Counted from the stretch's first letter, positions 26,289 to 36,215 are shown. The stretch: DNA of 64,000 nt from an uncultured Clostridia bacterium (GCA_945912145.1 CAMEBF010000007.1:1-64000); one strand, 5' to 3'. A program made the numbers and translations. Notes: a model not told the origin generated them from the letters alone.

Positions 26289-29200
26289 ATTGCTGCGTTC
26301 CGTTTTCCGTAACGATAGTAACCCTGCTTTCCCCGAACCCCGCGGGAAGGCAGGGATTTATTTTGATTTGTCCGCCGAGCTGACGGATGCCGAGCATCTG
26401 CTCGTACACCGTGCGATAGAACCAGCCGGCGGAGCCGGTGTAAAGACTCCAGCCGCCGCGTCCCTCCATGCCCGGCGCGCCGTAAACGTCACCTGCGAGA
26501 AAATACGGTTCGGTCTTGTAAACGGCCGGATCTTTTTTTGCAGGATTCAGGATATTCAGCAGTTCATAGCCCGTGTCCGGCTCGTGCAGACGGAAGAACG
26601 CATCGGCGAGCCAGACCGCGCCGTGCGAATACTGTCCGCTGTTTTCCCGGATTCCGACGGGATAACGGTTGACATAGCCCGCTTTTTTACCATGCAGCGT
26701 GAACGGCGGTGTAAAGAGCTTGATGATGCCGTTTTCCTTGTCGACGAGTTTTCGATAGGCGGTTCGGACGGCTTCGGCGCACCGTTTTTTATCGGGCATT
26801 CCCGAGATAATGCACCAGGCCTGCGGCAGCAGATCGATTTCGCATTCGTCGTCCCCGGTTTTGCCCATCGGTGTACCGTCATCGTAGAAACAGCGCAGAT
26901 AATGATCGCCGTCCCATGCAGTTTCATCGACGGCTTTGTGCATCTTGTCACGCAGACGCAGCAGATTGTTCCGTCCTTTTTCGTCGCCGAGCAGAGCCGA
27001 AACCGCTGCAAATTTTCCCGCCGTATAGGAAAGGAACATCGCGAGCCAGACGCTTTCGCCTTTGCCCAGAATCCCGACGGTGTTAAACGAATCGTTCCAG
27101 TCGCCGCCTTTCATAAGAGGCAGCGCGTGCTCGCCGAATGCGCAGGCATGGCGGAATGCTTTCATGCAGTGCGCATAGAGCGTGTCCGTCTTGTCGCTGA
27201 GGGTGTATTCGCCGAACCGTTCGGTTTCTCCCGGTTCTAAGACCGGCGCGCTGAGATAGGGGATTTTTGCGCGGAGAGGGGAGAAGTCTCCTGTTTTCAG
27301 GCAGTATTCCGCGACGCCCAGCGGCAGCCAGAGCAGATCGTCGCTGTAGCGAGTCCGCACGCCGCGCAGAACGCGCTTATTCCCGAAAAAGAGTGGGTGG
27401 AACCAATGCAGTACGTCGCCTTCTTCAAACTGCGCCGCAGCACAGCGGAATATCTGGATTTTCAGCAGCTCGGGATGCGTCAGAACGACCGCCATCGCAT
27501 CCTGTAACTGATCGCGGAATCCGTATGCGCCGCTGCATTGATAAAACCCTGTTCGCCCCAGAATGCGTCCGTCGATGATCTGCGTGGGCAAAAAGTCATT
27601 AAACAGATGATTGAGCTCGCGGTCGGGCGTTTCGATGATGATTTTATTTTCGTTCCTTTTTTTGGGAGGAATATAGGGCATTTTGTCTGCCGCGTCCTGC
27701 GTTCCGGCATAGGAAAGATAGAATGTCAGCGTCGTATCGCTTCGGGCAGGCAGACGGATCACGCGCGTGGCGATGATGCTTTCGGGAACGGCTTCTTTCG
27801 TCGTCTTGTTCTCGAAGAAATCGGTCTCGTTGAATGTGAAACGGCAGTCGCCGTCCGACGAAACGGCCAGCATACCGTCAAACGTTCTGTTGTAAGGCGT
27901 GAACGCATAGGCGGTGTTTTCGCTTTGCCGGAAGCGAAGATAACGACTGTTGCCGAGCCCGTCGCCGAGTACGGGATGCACCAGATAGGAGAGGGAACCA
28001 TGGATTTCATAAGCCGCCGTGTTTTTTACCCGGACGACAATGACCTTGCACATGGATTCTCCCGGAACGGTGACGCTCACCCGGCATTCCAGCTCGCCGG
28101 CGGCAGAGAGATACTCGCCCTTGTCCTTCGTGAAAAATGCCGCGCTGCCTTTGATGATGTCGTAATACTGTCCGTCGAGCGTGAGGAGAAGCTTTTCGCC
28201 GTCAAAATCGCGGCGTGTGTCGTTGCTCCACGGCGTCAGCTTGTTTTCACGGGAATTGAGTGCCCATGTGAATCCGAGAGAAATGTCGGAAAGCAACGTG
28301 CCGAAATTGCGGTTGCCGAGAATATGACACCATGGGAGAGACGGCTTCTGTCCGATGAGATAGCCTTTCCTGACGAACAGATTGCCGGTATCGGCAGTCC
28401 GTTTTGCCGGCAGAATCGTCGGACTCGGCGCGCCGGGCTGTACCGGCGGTTCGGGTTTTTCGGGATAGACGGCTGTCGCGGCACTCAGTAATGCTGTCCG
28501 GGAACGCTCCGGAAGACGGTGGATATTCAGCGGAAAAATGCCGCCGCGCTTGCCGATCAGATCACAGGCCATTGAGCCGCCGCAGCGCATGATTTCCTCA
28601 CGCAGCCGGTCAAGATAGCCCTCCCGATCGTTTGTCAGGAACACGAGTTCCGTCGTCAGACCGCACAGCCGCAGTTTTCGATGAAGCTGTAAAAATGCCG
28701 GTAGACAAGCGCTGTCGTTCTCTTCGGCGAAAACGACGATCACGGGGAAGTCGCCGGAGACGCCCGTTTCCCACAGCTCCTCCCGCGACGTTTCATTCTG
28801 CGTGAGAGAACGCCGGACTTCTGCCGGCAGAGAGCGTCCGAAGAGACTTCTTTCTAAGACTTTTTTAGCGTAGATTCCCGTGATGCCGCCGGGGTCAAAC
28901 GGCGACGGCGCGCATTTTTCCGTAGGCGGAGATCCCTCTTTGCGCAGCGCGATCAGATGATTGACGGCTTCCGTTTTTTCGGACGACGCGCACAACAGCA
29001 GCGTTTTGGTCATAGACGCGTGGGGCGGCAGGGTGAGAGAAATCTCAATTGCCAGACATTTGTCAGGGGAAACGGAATCGTCCCCAAAATCGAGCGAAAA
29101 CAGACTGCCGAGCCCTTCGCCGCGCGTGAGAACTGCTTCCCGGTTCATCGTGAAAGTAAAATCCGTCGGCTGTAAAAATCCGGCAGTCAGGTATACGTCG

Positions 29201-32200
29201 TCTTTGTCCGCTTCGTTTTGCCGCGAGAAACAGAAGATTTTATCTTCAGGCAGGAACTTTGCCTGTAGGAATAAATCGGAAAAGGCAGGGTGCGCCGTTC
29301 GTTCGTTCAGGTTGTTCAGAAGAGGCTCGGCGTAGAGCATCAGCGAGAGCTTCTGTTTGACCTTGGTGCGGTTGCGTACAGTAAATTCACAGATCTGCGC
29401 CGGCAGTCTCGGGTGAACCGTCACGGTTTCCGTGCATGAAAACCGTTCATTGCGGTTTTTATAACGCAAAAAGGTTTCCGTAAAGCTCGCCGAAGCGTTC
29501 GATTTTTTTGGAAACAGCGGTGCCGCCGTAAAGGGCAGAATCGTCCCCGACGGCGTTCTGACGGCGGCAAAAAGACCGTCCGGATACGACAGCGGCGCAT
29601 ATCGTCGTTTGAAAAGGGAGGTATTCCCGTAAACGGAAACAGAAGAGCCGGTGTCGGACGCAAAAATCGACCATACGCCGTTGGTCAGCGTCTGCGCATT
29701 CGGGGCATGGGGCTCAATGCCGCTGAAGTCGCGTTTGGATTTTGGGATTCGTTCCGGTCGGTCGTCACGGTCGCGGCGTTCTTCAATCGGATAGATCCTG
29801 GCATCCGACGGGATTTTTTCATATAGCAGACTGCGGCCGCCTGCCATCGCGTCGTCATGGAGAAAACGTCTTTGCATCACGCCGTCGGTCAGCGCGTTGA
29901 CGGCGCCTACAAAGCTCATGCCGACATGGTGCGCCATAAAGCTGCGCACGACGGCAAAATCCTGACCGTCCGTTCTCGATTTTGTAAAATCCGCCGCTTC
30001 GTAAAAACCGTATTTGCCGAAGAGTCCCAGTTTTTCGAGCTTTCGCAGATTGTGCATCGCGCCGTGCGGGTCCTCCTGAATTGTCAAAAACGAGGAGTAC
30101 GGCGAAATGACGGTTTCCTTGTCCGGTGTGTTTCGTAGACTCAGACGGTTCACGCCGTGCGCCTTGTACTGGTAGTTCAGATCGCGGTCAAATGCGTAGA
30201 AGCCGCTTTCCGAAATGCCGTAGGGGAGGTTCATATTTTTCACCCTCTTTTTCTGGCAGTGAATGCAGAAGCGCAGCGCCTCACTTCCGAGCGTATTCGG
30301 AACGGACGGCAGAAACAGCGCCGGCATGAAATACTCAAACATCGTGCCCGACCAGGAGACCGGCCCCGTGTAGCGTCCGCATTGGGAGAGTGTCCGGCCG
30401 AGAGACTGCCAGTGCCGCACCGGAACACAGCCCGAAGCGACGGCAAAATAGCTTGTCATGCGCGCTTCGCTCATCAGCAAGTCAAAATACGAAGAGGTCA
30501 GCTCGTTCGCGTCGCAGTCATAACCGATGTGAAAGAGGTTGCGTCTTTTATCGTATAAAAAATCCCATTCGGTTTCGGCGATGCGCGCGTCGCATTGCCG
30601 GATGATATCGCCGAACGCCGGACATTCCTTTTGATAGTCCCGCAGCCCCTCTTTCAGCGCGACCAGACAGCACAGGAAGTTGCCGCTGTCCACCGCCGAA
30701 ACGAACGCCGGACTCATCACGGCAAGCGTCCGCGTATCATACCAGTTATAGAGATGCCCCTTGTATTTTTTCAGTTTGGAGATCGTCAGGAAGGTGTCGG
30801 TGAGCAGCTTCAGAAGCTCCTGCGCGCTGATGAACGAGAGGTCGGCGGCGGCGAGAAAAACGCAGAGCATCAGCCCGAGGTTTGTCGGAGAGGTGCGGTG
30901 CGCCACACGGTAGACCGGCGTCTCCTGCACATTGTCGGGAATCAGACAGTTGTCGGATTTGGTGCAGTACGTCTCATAGAATTTCCACATCGCCGCACAG
31001 TAGGAGAGCAGCTTTGTCCGCTCTTCGTCCGTCAGAACCCCTTTGCGGCTCTTTTTCTTCTTTGCCGAGAAAACGGAAAACGGCAGATCGAGCAGAAAGA
31101 ATAGACCTGCGATGCGCGCAATCGCGTTTCCGAACAGCAGGAAGAAAAGCCCCGTCAGAACGGACGGCACGGCGTGTTTCAGGAGAGTCGCCGATTGGTT
31201 TCCTTTTTCACCGTCGGCGGCGGTTGTCCATTGCAGAAGATGCTTTTTCGAGAAGAGCAGACGGAACGTGCTGCGGAAAACGGCGTCGAGCGCGCAGAAA
31301 GCGTTTTCGGGTAATAAAATGATATTCACGAATGCGCGCAGCAGGCAGGTCATCGCATAGGGCGCGGCATCGGAAAAATATAACCGGGAGAGCATCGAGA
31401 CGCCGCCTCGGATGAGCGTCGCAAGGCAGGAGAGAAAGTCGGGCAGAAACGTCGACAGGAGCGAAACAGCCGCAACGACTATAGCCGTTCCTCTTGGCTG
31501 AAACAGCGATAAAAAGAGCGCGAAGAGAGCCATGGCCGGTGTCAGCGCACGGCGGATATTGTCAAGCAGCCACCATTTCCCGAGAGCCGGCAGTCGACCC
31601 GACGGCAGGGTCTTGTGAAACTTTATGACGAACGGCAGATTCTGCGTATCGCCGCGGATCCAGCGGTGCTGCCGTTTGAAATAGGCGCGGATATGGGACG
31701 GAAACGAATCCGTCAGCGCCGTTTCGCCGACAAATCCTGTCCGCAGGAGCATGCCCTCTAAAATATCGTGGCTGAGCACGCGCTGTTCGGGAAAACGATC
31801 CGGCAGCAGCTTGCGGTAGGCTTCGACGTCGATCAGTCCTTTGCCCGAAAAAATGCTTTCGCCGAAAAGATCCTGATATTTTTCACCTGACGCGCCGCTG
31901 TACGCCGGAAGTCCTCCCGTTCCTGCCATGAGTGAGGAAAAGTGCGTCTGATTCGCCGATTCGACCGAGGTCTCGACACGGGGCGAGAGAATGCCGAAAC
32001 CGCCCGTTACGCGTTGCGCCGTCATGGAGACGATCGGACGGTTGAGCGGATGTGCCGCCGTTCCGATGAGCTGACGCAGAGCACCTAACGGCATCTGCGT
32101 GTCGCTGTCAAGCGCCATGATGTATTTCGCGCCGAGGAGCTTATTTTTGTCGCCATGCAGAACGGTAAACTCGTTGCCGTCGCCTGTTATCAGCTTTACA

Positions 32201-33474
32201 AGCGATGTGATTGCGCCGCGTTTGCGCTCAAAGCCTGTGTATTCGTTTTCCGTCGGCGAAAAAACACGGGGACGCACCGCCAGAATGAATTTGTTGTCGT
32301 ACTGTTCGTTTAACTTGTTGACAACGCGCTTCATCGCTTTGATGTCCGTTTTGTCCGACAGCGCGGTCGGCGTGGCGGCGCTGCGCAGGTCGGCGAGCAG
32401 ACAGATGCTCGTGTTGTCGCGGCAGCTGGAAAGACATAAATCTTTCAGATGCGGCACGCATTCTTTGGCCTTTTCGGCGGACGGCAGCAGCATGGATACG
32501 GCGATGACGGTCTTTTCCTTATCGGGACACCCGGCGGAGTAGTCCATTTTCGGCAGCGGCGTCGGTTTTGTGACAGCGCCTGAGAGCCTGTTCGGAATAA
32601 ATTGGAGGCATTCCCACAGCGGAAAATACAGCAGCAGCCAGACATACCATTTTCGGCAGAGCACACTCAGGATAACACCGGCGATCAGCGGCAGTAACAC
32701 TTCGAGCGCGAGAAACAGCGCGCCCCAGTCCGTGTTTGTCTTTTTGAGCGGCAGGTAGAATCCGATGTGCCGTCCGTCCTGCTTGGCTTTTTCCAGCGCG
32801 TCCACGGCGACGACCGGTTCCGGCTTCCCCGAACGCTGCGATTCGCGGCATACGGCGGCACGGTAGCTGTCTTTCGTCGTTTCGTCCATATTGCGGTAGA
32901 CGCCGGCAGGATCCTGACAGAGAATTTTCTCCGTCTCGCTCACTTCAAACAGAATTCTGCCGAAATCGGTTTCGCGGAGCTTTATGATCGACCGGATGGC
33001 GTTGATTGTCTGTGTTTCGTTGTTTTTCAGCCCTTCGGCGGCCTCGAGCAGCAGGGTGTACGTCAGAAAAAAAGAAAGATGCTGCAATTCGGCGGTCGAG
33101 AGCGCCTGCAAAAGCAGGGATGAGATGAGCTTGTCGTCGTCGGGCAGAACGCCGTTCGGGCATTCTTCTCGGCAGGCCGTCACCGCAAAGCCGCTGCGGG
33201 AGTCGTAGGAAAAATCCCTGACCGAAAGCATGGCGGCCGTAAAGCTCTTTTCTAAAATATAATAATTATCGGTCAGCCATAAGGAGAGAGGATCGCTGTT
33301 CTGGGCGTTCAGCCGCTTGCGGTAGGTACCATGCAGCGTTCGCATGGCTTTTCGCATATTTTTTTTCAGATGCTTCACGGAAAAACCAGACCTTTCGGCA
33401 TATTTTTTAGATTCTGTCCTGAAAATGAACAAAGCTTTCTGCATATTTTTAAATATTTTGTCCCGAATGGTCAT
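26239..33474 (-). CDS. Cyclic beta-1,2-glucan synthase-type protein (NdvB/Cgs family)
   Basis: Giant membrane protein of 2411 residues. Order: cytoplasmic N-terminus; transmembrane segments near residues 250-290; GT84 glycosyltransferase with ALDSDTQMPLG (about 455) and QHRWIRGDTQN (about 603); more membrane helices; a glycoamylase-like domain from about 860 (RTSPTNLGLMLCVFLAAADL); carbohydrate-binding beta domains; and a C-terminal GH94 phosphorylase-like domain with GAYGFRDQLQDAMA and catalytic Asp in KGGDWNDSFN (about 2125). In Brucella and Agrobacterium such proteins polymerise UDP-glucose into a beta-1,2-glucan, size it and close the ring. All key motifs seem present here. The start is uncertain: several in-frame starts lie within 110 bases, none with a strong ribosome site, so the first was taken. 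No partner exporter nearby. It overlaps ruvX by 50 bases. Confidence 0.85.
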   Translation of the reverse strand: MTIRDKIFKNMQKALFIFRTESKKYAERSGFSVKHLKKNMRKAMRTLHGTYRKRLNAQNSDPLSLWLTDNYYILEKSFTAAMLSVRDFSYDSRSGFAVTACREECPNGVLPDDDKLISSLLLQALSTAELQHLSFFLTYTLLLEAAEGLKNNETQTINAIRSIIKLRETDFGRILFEVSETEKILCQDPAGVYRNMDETTKDSYRAAVCRESQRSGKPEPVVAVDALEKAKQDGRHIGFYLPLKKTNTDWGALFLALEVLLPLIAGVILSVLCRKWYVWLLLYFPLWECLQFIPNRLSGAVTKPTPLPKMDYSAGCPDKEKTVIAVSMLLPSAEKAKECVPHLKDLCLSSCRDNTSICLLADLRSAATPTALSDKTDIKAMKRVVNKLNEQYDNKFILAVRPRVFSPTENEYTGFERKRGAITSLVKLITGDGNEFTVLHGDKNKLLGAKYIMALDSDTQMPLGALRQLIGTAAHPLNRPIVSMTAQRVTGGFGILSPRVETSVESANQTHFSSLMAGTGGLPAYSGASGEKYQDLFGESIFSGKGLIDVEAYRKLLPDRFPEQRVLSHDILEGMLLRTGFVGETALTDSFPSHIRAYFKRQHRWIRGDTQNLPFVIKFHKTLPSGRLPALGKWWLLDNIRRALTPAMALFALFLSLFQPRGTAIVVAAVSLLSTFLPDFLSCLATLIRGGVSMLSRLYFSDAAPYAMTCLLRAFVNIILLPENAFCALDAVFRSTFRLLFSKKHLLQWTTAADGEKGNQSATLLKHAVPSVLTGLFFLLFGNAIARIAGLFFLLDLPFSVFSAKKKKSRKGVLTDEERTKLLSYCAAMWKFYETYCTKSDNCLIPDNVQETPVYRVAHRTSPTNLGLMLCVFLAAADLSFISAQELLKLLTDTFLTISKLKKYKGHLYNWYDTRTLAVMSPAFVSAVDSGNFLCCLVALKEGLRDYQKECPAFGDIIRQCDARIAETEWDFLYDKRRNLFHIGYDCDANELTSSYFDLLMSEARMTSYFAVASGCVPVRHWQSLGRTLSQCGRYTGPVSWSGTMFEYFMPALFLPSVPNTLGSEALRFCIHCQKKRVKNMNLPYGISESGFYAFDRDLNYQYKAHGVNRLSLRNTPDKETVISPYSSFLTIQEDPHGAMHNLRKLEKLGLFGKYGFYEAADFTKSRTDGQDFAVVRSFMAHHVGMSFVGAVNALTDGVMQRRFLHDDAMAGGRSLLYEKIPSDARIYPIEERRDRDDRPERIPKSKRDFSGIEPHAPNAQTLTNGVWSIFASDTGSSVSVYGNTSLFKRRYAPLSYPDGLFAAVRTPSGTILPFTAAPLFPKKSNASASFTETFLRYKNRNERFSCTETVTVHPRLPAQICEFTVRNRTKVKQKLSLMLYAEPLLNNLNERTAHPAFSDLFLQAKFLPEDKIFCFSRQNEADKDDVYLTAGFLQPTDFTFTMNREAVLTRGEGLGSLFSLDFGDDSVSPDKCLAIEISLTLPPHASMTKTLLLCASSEKTEAVNHLIALRKEGSPPTEKCAPSPFDPGGITGIYAKKVLERSLFGRSLPAEVRRSLTQNETSREELWETGVSGDFPVIVVFAEENDSACLPAFLQLHRKLRLCGLTTELVFLTNDREGYLDRLREEIMRCGGSMACDLIGKRGGIFPLNIHRLPERSRTALLSAATAVYPEKPEPPVQPGAPSPTILPAKRTADTGNLFVRKGYLIGQKPSLPWCHILGNRNFGTLLSDISLGFTWALNSRENKLTPWSNDTRRDFDGEKLLLTLDGQYYDIIKGSAAFFTKDKGEYLSAAGELECRVSVTVPGESMCKVIVVRVKNTAAYEIHGSLSYLVHPVLGDGLGNSRYLRFRQSENTAYAFTPYNRTFDGMLAVSSDGDCRFTFNETDFFENKTTKEAVPESIIATRVIRLPARSDTTLTFYLSYAGTQDAADKMPYIPPKKRNENKIIIETPDRELNHLFNDFLPTQIIDGRILGRTGFYQCSGAYGFRDQLQDAMAVVLTHPELLKIQIFRCAAAQFEEGDVLHWFHPLFFGNKRVLRGVRTRYSDDLLWLPLGVAEYCLKTGDFSPLRAKIPYLSAPVLEPGETERFGEYTLSDKTDTLYAHCMKAFRHACAFGEHALPLMKGGDWNDSFNTVGILGKGESVWLAMFLSYTAGKFAAVSALLGDEKGRNNLLRLRDKMHKAVDETAWDGDHYLRCFYDDGTPMGKTGDDECEIDLLPQAWCIISGMPDKKRCAEAVRTAYRKLVDKENGIIKLFTPPFTLHGKKAGYVNRYPVGIRENSGQYSHGAVWLADAFFRLHEPDTGYELLNILNPAKKDPAVYKTEPYFLAGDVYGAPGMEGRGGWSLYTGSAGWFYRTVYEQMLGIRQLGGQIKINPCLPAGFGESRVTIVTENGTQQFTLPRCGDAPCNPPES

Positions 33475-33492
33475 AAATATTGCAATCGCCTG

Positions 33493-33521
33493 TTGACGAA
33501 AGAAAAATTTCGTGATAAAAT
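33493..33521 (+). promoter_or_regulatory. Promoter of yebC
   Basis: TTGACG (33493-33498), 17 bases, TAAAAT (33516-33521). Confidence 0.75.
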
Positions 33522-33553
33522 AGAACCGAATTTTTTATGCAAAGGTGATTTTT

Positions 33554-34297
33554 ATGTCAGGACACTCCAAGTGGAGTACGATAAAGAGAAAAAAGGAAAA
33601 AACGGATAATCAACGCGCCAAGGTCTTTACGAAGATCGGCCGTGAGATCGCCGTCGCCGTGCGTGAGGGCGGTCCCGATCCCGCCGGTAACTCCAAGCTC
33701 AAAGACGTCATCGCGAAAGCCAAAGCCGCCAACGTTCCGAATGAGAATATTGACAGAATCATCAAAAAAGCGGCAGGCGACGGCAACGCCGATAACTATG
33801 AGGAGTGCGTTTACGAGGGCTACGGTCCCTGCGGTATCGCCGTTATTGTCGAGACGCTGACGGATAACCGCAACAGAACTGCCGGCGACGTTCGTCATTA
33901 CTTTGATAAATACGGCGGCAACATGGGGCAGGCCGGTTCGGTCATGTTCATGTTCAACCGTCAGGGCAATATCGTGATTGAGAAGGACGGCGTGGACGAA
34001 GACGCTCTGCTTGAAACCGCGCTGGAGGCCGGTGCTTCCGATCTCGTGACGGACGAAGAGGACGTATTCGAGGTCAGAACCGAGCCGAACGATGTCGGCG
34101 CAGTCAACGACGCTTTGGCGGCGGCAGGTTATACGGCGATCTCGGCAGAAGCCGAATACATTCCCACCACCTATACGCGGCTTGACAATCCCGACGACAT
34201 CAAGAACATGGGCAAAATGCTCGAGATGTTCGAGGATAATGACGACGTGCAGAACGTCTGGCACAACTGGGAAAACGAAGACGATTACGAAGGATAA
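33554..34297 (+). CDS. yebC: YebC/PmpR-family regulatory protein
   Basis: Protein of 247 residues beginning with the hallmark MSGHSKWSTIKRKKEKTDNQ. Other family motifs are ANVPNENIDRIIKKAAGDGN, YEGYGPCGIAVIVETLTDNR, GNMGQAGSVMFMFNRQG and ALLETALEAGASDL. YebC proteins bind DNA as transcription regulators or, by more recent work, act as ribosome-associated translation factors at difficult sequences. ATG 33554 follows AAAGGTG. Monocistronic, with promoter and terminator. The end is acidic (NWENEDDYEG), as usual. Confidence 0.95.
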   Translation: MSGHSKWSTIKRKKEKTDNQRAKVFTKIGREIAVAVREGGPDPAGNSKLKDVIAKAKAANVPNENIDRIIKKAAGDGNADNYEECVYEGYGPCGIAVIVETLTDNRNRTAGDVRHYFDKYGGNMGQAGSVMFMFNRQGNIVIEKDGVDEDALLETALEAGASDLVTDEEDVFEVRTEPNDVGAVNDALAAAGYTAISAEAEYIPTTYTRLDNPDDIKNMGKMLEMFEDNDDVQNVWHNWENEDDYEG

Positions 34298-34306
34298 CAG
34301 AAGAAG

Positions 34307-34334
34307 GAGCTTCCTGTCAGGGAGGCTCTTTTTT
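34307..34334 (+). terminator. Terminator of yebC
   Basis: GAGCTTCC - loop - GGAGGCTC followed by six T residues, 10 bases after the stop. Confidence 0.85.
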
Positions 34335-34361
34335 ATTATGTTTTTTTTGCGATTCGGAATA

Positions 34362-34390
34362 TTGACACCGGGTGTTTCCTGTGATATAAT
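34362..34390 (+). promoter_or_regulatory. Promoter of the secreted PHP protein
   Basis: TTGACA (34362-34367), 17 bases, TATAAT (34385-34390): perfect consensus hexamers and spacing. Confidence 0.9.
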
Positions 34391-34423
34391 AATAAAAAAT
34401 TTTTAAGAGGAGTGCTGATTTTT

Positions 34424-35878
34424 ATGAAAAAAGCAAGCAGACGCTTCCGCAAAGGGCTCTCCGTCTTTCTTTGCCTGCTGCTCATGGGCACGGTTATCGT
34501 TCCCTGTGCGGCTGCGGAAACCGAGCCGGATTTTGTGATTGAAAACCCCTATGAAGATGTGGACTGGGACACATGGAACGCCTATAAAACGCAGCTTCAT
34601 TGCCATACGACCGCCAGCGACGGCTTCCTGACGATCAAGGAGCTGATCCAGGCGAGCTATGATCTGGGCTATGATATTGTCGCCGTGACCGATCACGGTA
34701 CGATCAACAAGGGATGGGACACCGCGCCCGACCTGATTCCGCTTGTCCGTCTGGTCAAGTATGAGCGCACGAAAATGGCGCCTGTCGTTCCGCTGACAGC
34801 CGAAGAGTATCAGTCCTATCTCGACGGTACGGCGAAGACCACCAACGGCACCGTTCGCGCAAACGGGATGCTCGATGTGCCGAAGGGTATCGAGCTGAAC
34901 ATGGCGACGCCGTTCGCGGACTGCCATCTGACCGGCTATTTCAGCGATTACGGTCAGGGCCTTGCCGGTGTGTACGGCGATTATGAGACGCCGTCCAAGG
35001 GCGTAATGGATGCCGGTGGTATTTCGATGCTGGCTCATGTCGGCGAATACGTCTATCAGAATCACACCGCAGATCAGTACGTCGGACAAAAAGTCGATGA
35101 GTATTATGTCAATAAGTTTGCGCGTATTTTCCTCGATTGTCAGGGCTCGAGTCTCGGCATGGGCATCAACAGCGCGTTCGATGACTTTACGCGCTGCGAT
35201 CGTATTCTGTACGATCAGATTTTGCAGAAGACCATCCCGAACGGTGTGGTGCCGTGGGGCTTTACCTTCTCCGATTCACACTCTTTCAATACGGTCAACG
35301 AGGCGTACACCATGACGCTCATGCCGACGTTTGATATGGACACCTTCCGTTCGTCGATGGAAAACGGTCACTTCTTCTCTGTTTCGCATCATTCCTTCGG
35401 TGTGGAGCTTAACGGCATGGAAGAGATCCCCGGTTATGACCATGACAAGGTGGACAATACCCGTAACGATACACCGATGGTGACGAAGATCGAAGTCGAT
35501 GAAGAAAACGACGTGATCCGCATCGAAGGCATCAACTTCAATATGATTACCTGGGTTTCCAACGGCAATGTCATCAAGCGCGAAACCGGCATTACGGACG
35601 GCAAAGCCGAAATCGACCTGCACGCTTCCGATCTGCTCGATGATCCCGAACTGTTCCTGCGCTTCTACATCGTCGGCGACGCCGGCATCTGCTACGCAAA
35701 TCCCATGGTTCTCCATGTTGAGGGGGAAGACTTTGAACCGGTGGACGTCCCCGAAACGCACGATATTTCCACCGCGCTGCGCGATCTCGTTACGTTTTTA
35801 GATGATCTGTTTTTCCAGCACTCCATTATCGTCCGACTGTTCAAAAAAATTGCTCTCGGTTATGATCCTTGGGCATAA
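34424..35878 (+). CDS. Secreted PHP-domain phosphoesterase-like protein
   Basis: Protein of 484 residues with a Sec signal peptide (RRFRKGLSVFLCLLLMGTVI, then VPCAAA). The PHP fold follows: YKTQLHCHTTASDGFLTIKE (His-x-His metal site), YDIVAVTDHGTINKG (Asp-His), a Glu in KGIELNMATPFADCHLTGYF, SMLAHVGEYVYQNH and GFTFSDSHSFNTV (Asp-x-His). Nearly all PHP metal ligands are present, so a di- or trimetal phosphoesterase is likely. Most PHP proteins (histidinol phosphatase, DNA polymerase associated) are cytoplasmic; a secreted one is less usual. A C-terminal beta domain and the amphipathic end FLDDLFFQHSIIVRLFKKIA could bind membrane or wall. ATG 34424 has GAGGAG 10 bases before it. Confidence 0.85.
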   Translation: MKKASRRFRKGLSVFLCLLLMGTVIVPCAAAETEPDFVIENPYEDVDWDTWNAYKTQLHCHTTASDGFLTIKELIQASYDLGYDIVAVTDHGTINKGWDTAPDLIPLVRLVKYERTKMAPVVPLTAEEYQSYLDGTAKTTNGTVRANGMLDVPKGIELNMATPFADCHLTGYFSDYGQGLAGVYGDYETPSKGVMDAGGISMLAHVGEYVYQNHTADQYVGQKVDEYYVNKFARIFLDCQGSSLGMGINSAFDDFTRCDRILYDQILQKTIPNGVVPWGFTFSDSHSFNTVNEAYTMTLMPTFDMDTFRSSMENGHFFSVSHHSFGVELNGMEEIPGYDHDKVDNTRNDTPMVTKIEVDEENDVIRIEGINFNMITWVSNGNVIKRETGITDGKAEIDLHASDLLDDPELFLRFYIVGDAGICYANPMVLHVEGEDFEPVDVPETHDISTALRDLVTFLDDLFFQHSIIVRLFKKIALGYDPWA

Positions 35879-35907
35879 GACAAAAACGCAATCCGTTTAA
35901 ATAAAAA

Positions 35908-35935
35908 ATCGCTCGCAGCAATGCGGGCGATTTTT
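35908..35935 (+). terminator. Terminator between PHP gene and cysteine-rich gene
   Basis: ATCGCTCGC, loop AGCAAT, GCGGGCGAT with five T after and six A before, so usable by both converging genes. Confidence 0.8.
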
Positions 35936-36131
35936 ACGGTTGATTCGTTGCGTATTTTAGCGGACATCTGAAATCTGTACAAGTTTTACAGAGATCTTCT
36001 TGATGATCGGGAAGACAGCACATCAAATAATCGCATTCATCACAGCAGCATATTCCATTTTCTCCGTTTCCCGGACAGTTCATGCCCTGATTGCCTGGAA
36101 TCAATTCGATTCCCATTCTATCCAAAATCAT
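35934..36131 (-). CDS. Small cysteine-rich protein
   Basis: Protein of 65 residues, 11 of them cysteine: PGNQGMNCPGNGENGICCC, DECDYLMCCLPDHQED and LCKTCTDFRCPLKY. No signal peptide, so cytoplasmic; the spacing (CCC-x2-C-x4-CC, C-x2-C, C) suggests a zinc- or other metal-binding fold. Family not recognised. The start ATG 36131 has AAAGGA 9 bases upstream; the frame could extend to 36188 but without a site and across the promoter. It is divergently transcribed from an XRE gene, and its promoter spacer contains an operator-like palindrome, so it is probably repressed by that regulator. Confidence 0.7.
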   Translation of the reverse strand: MILDRMGIELIPGNQGMNCPGNGENGICCCDECDYLMCCLPDHQEDLCKTCTDFRCPLKYATNQP

Positions 36132-36186
36132 CAATTGCAATCCTTTCTTTTTTATTCCGTATTTTAAGGGGAAAGTATCCCATGTC

Positions 36187-36215
36187 ATTTTAGAACAAAA
36201 TGTTCAAAAAGTCAA
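36187..36215 (-). promoter_or_regulatory. Promoter of the cysteine-rich gene
   Basis: Minus strand TTGACT (36215-36210), 17 bases, TAAAAT (36192-36187). The spacer consists largely of the palindrome at 36193-36205. Confidence 0.85.
36193..36205. promoter_or_regulatory. Operator-like palindrome O1
   Basis: GAACAAAATGTTC: GAACA - three bases - TGTTC. It sits between -35 and -10 of the cysteine-rich gene promoter. A second copy lies 25 bases away, centre to centre. Confidence 0.75.
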
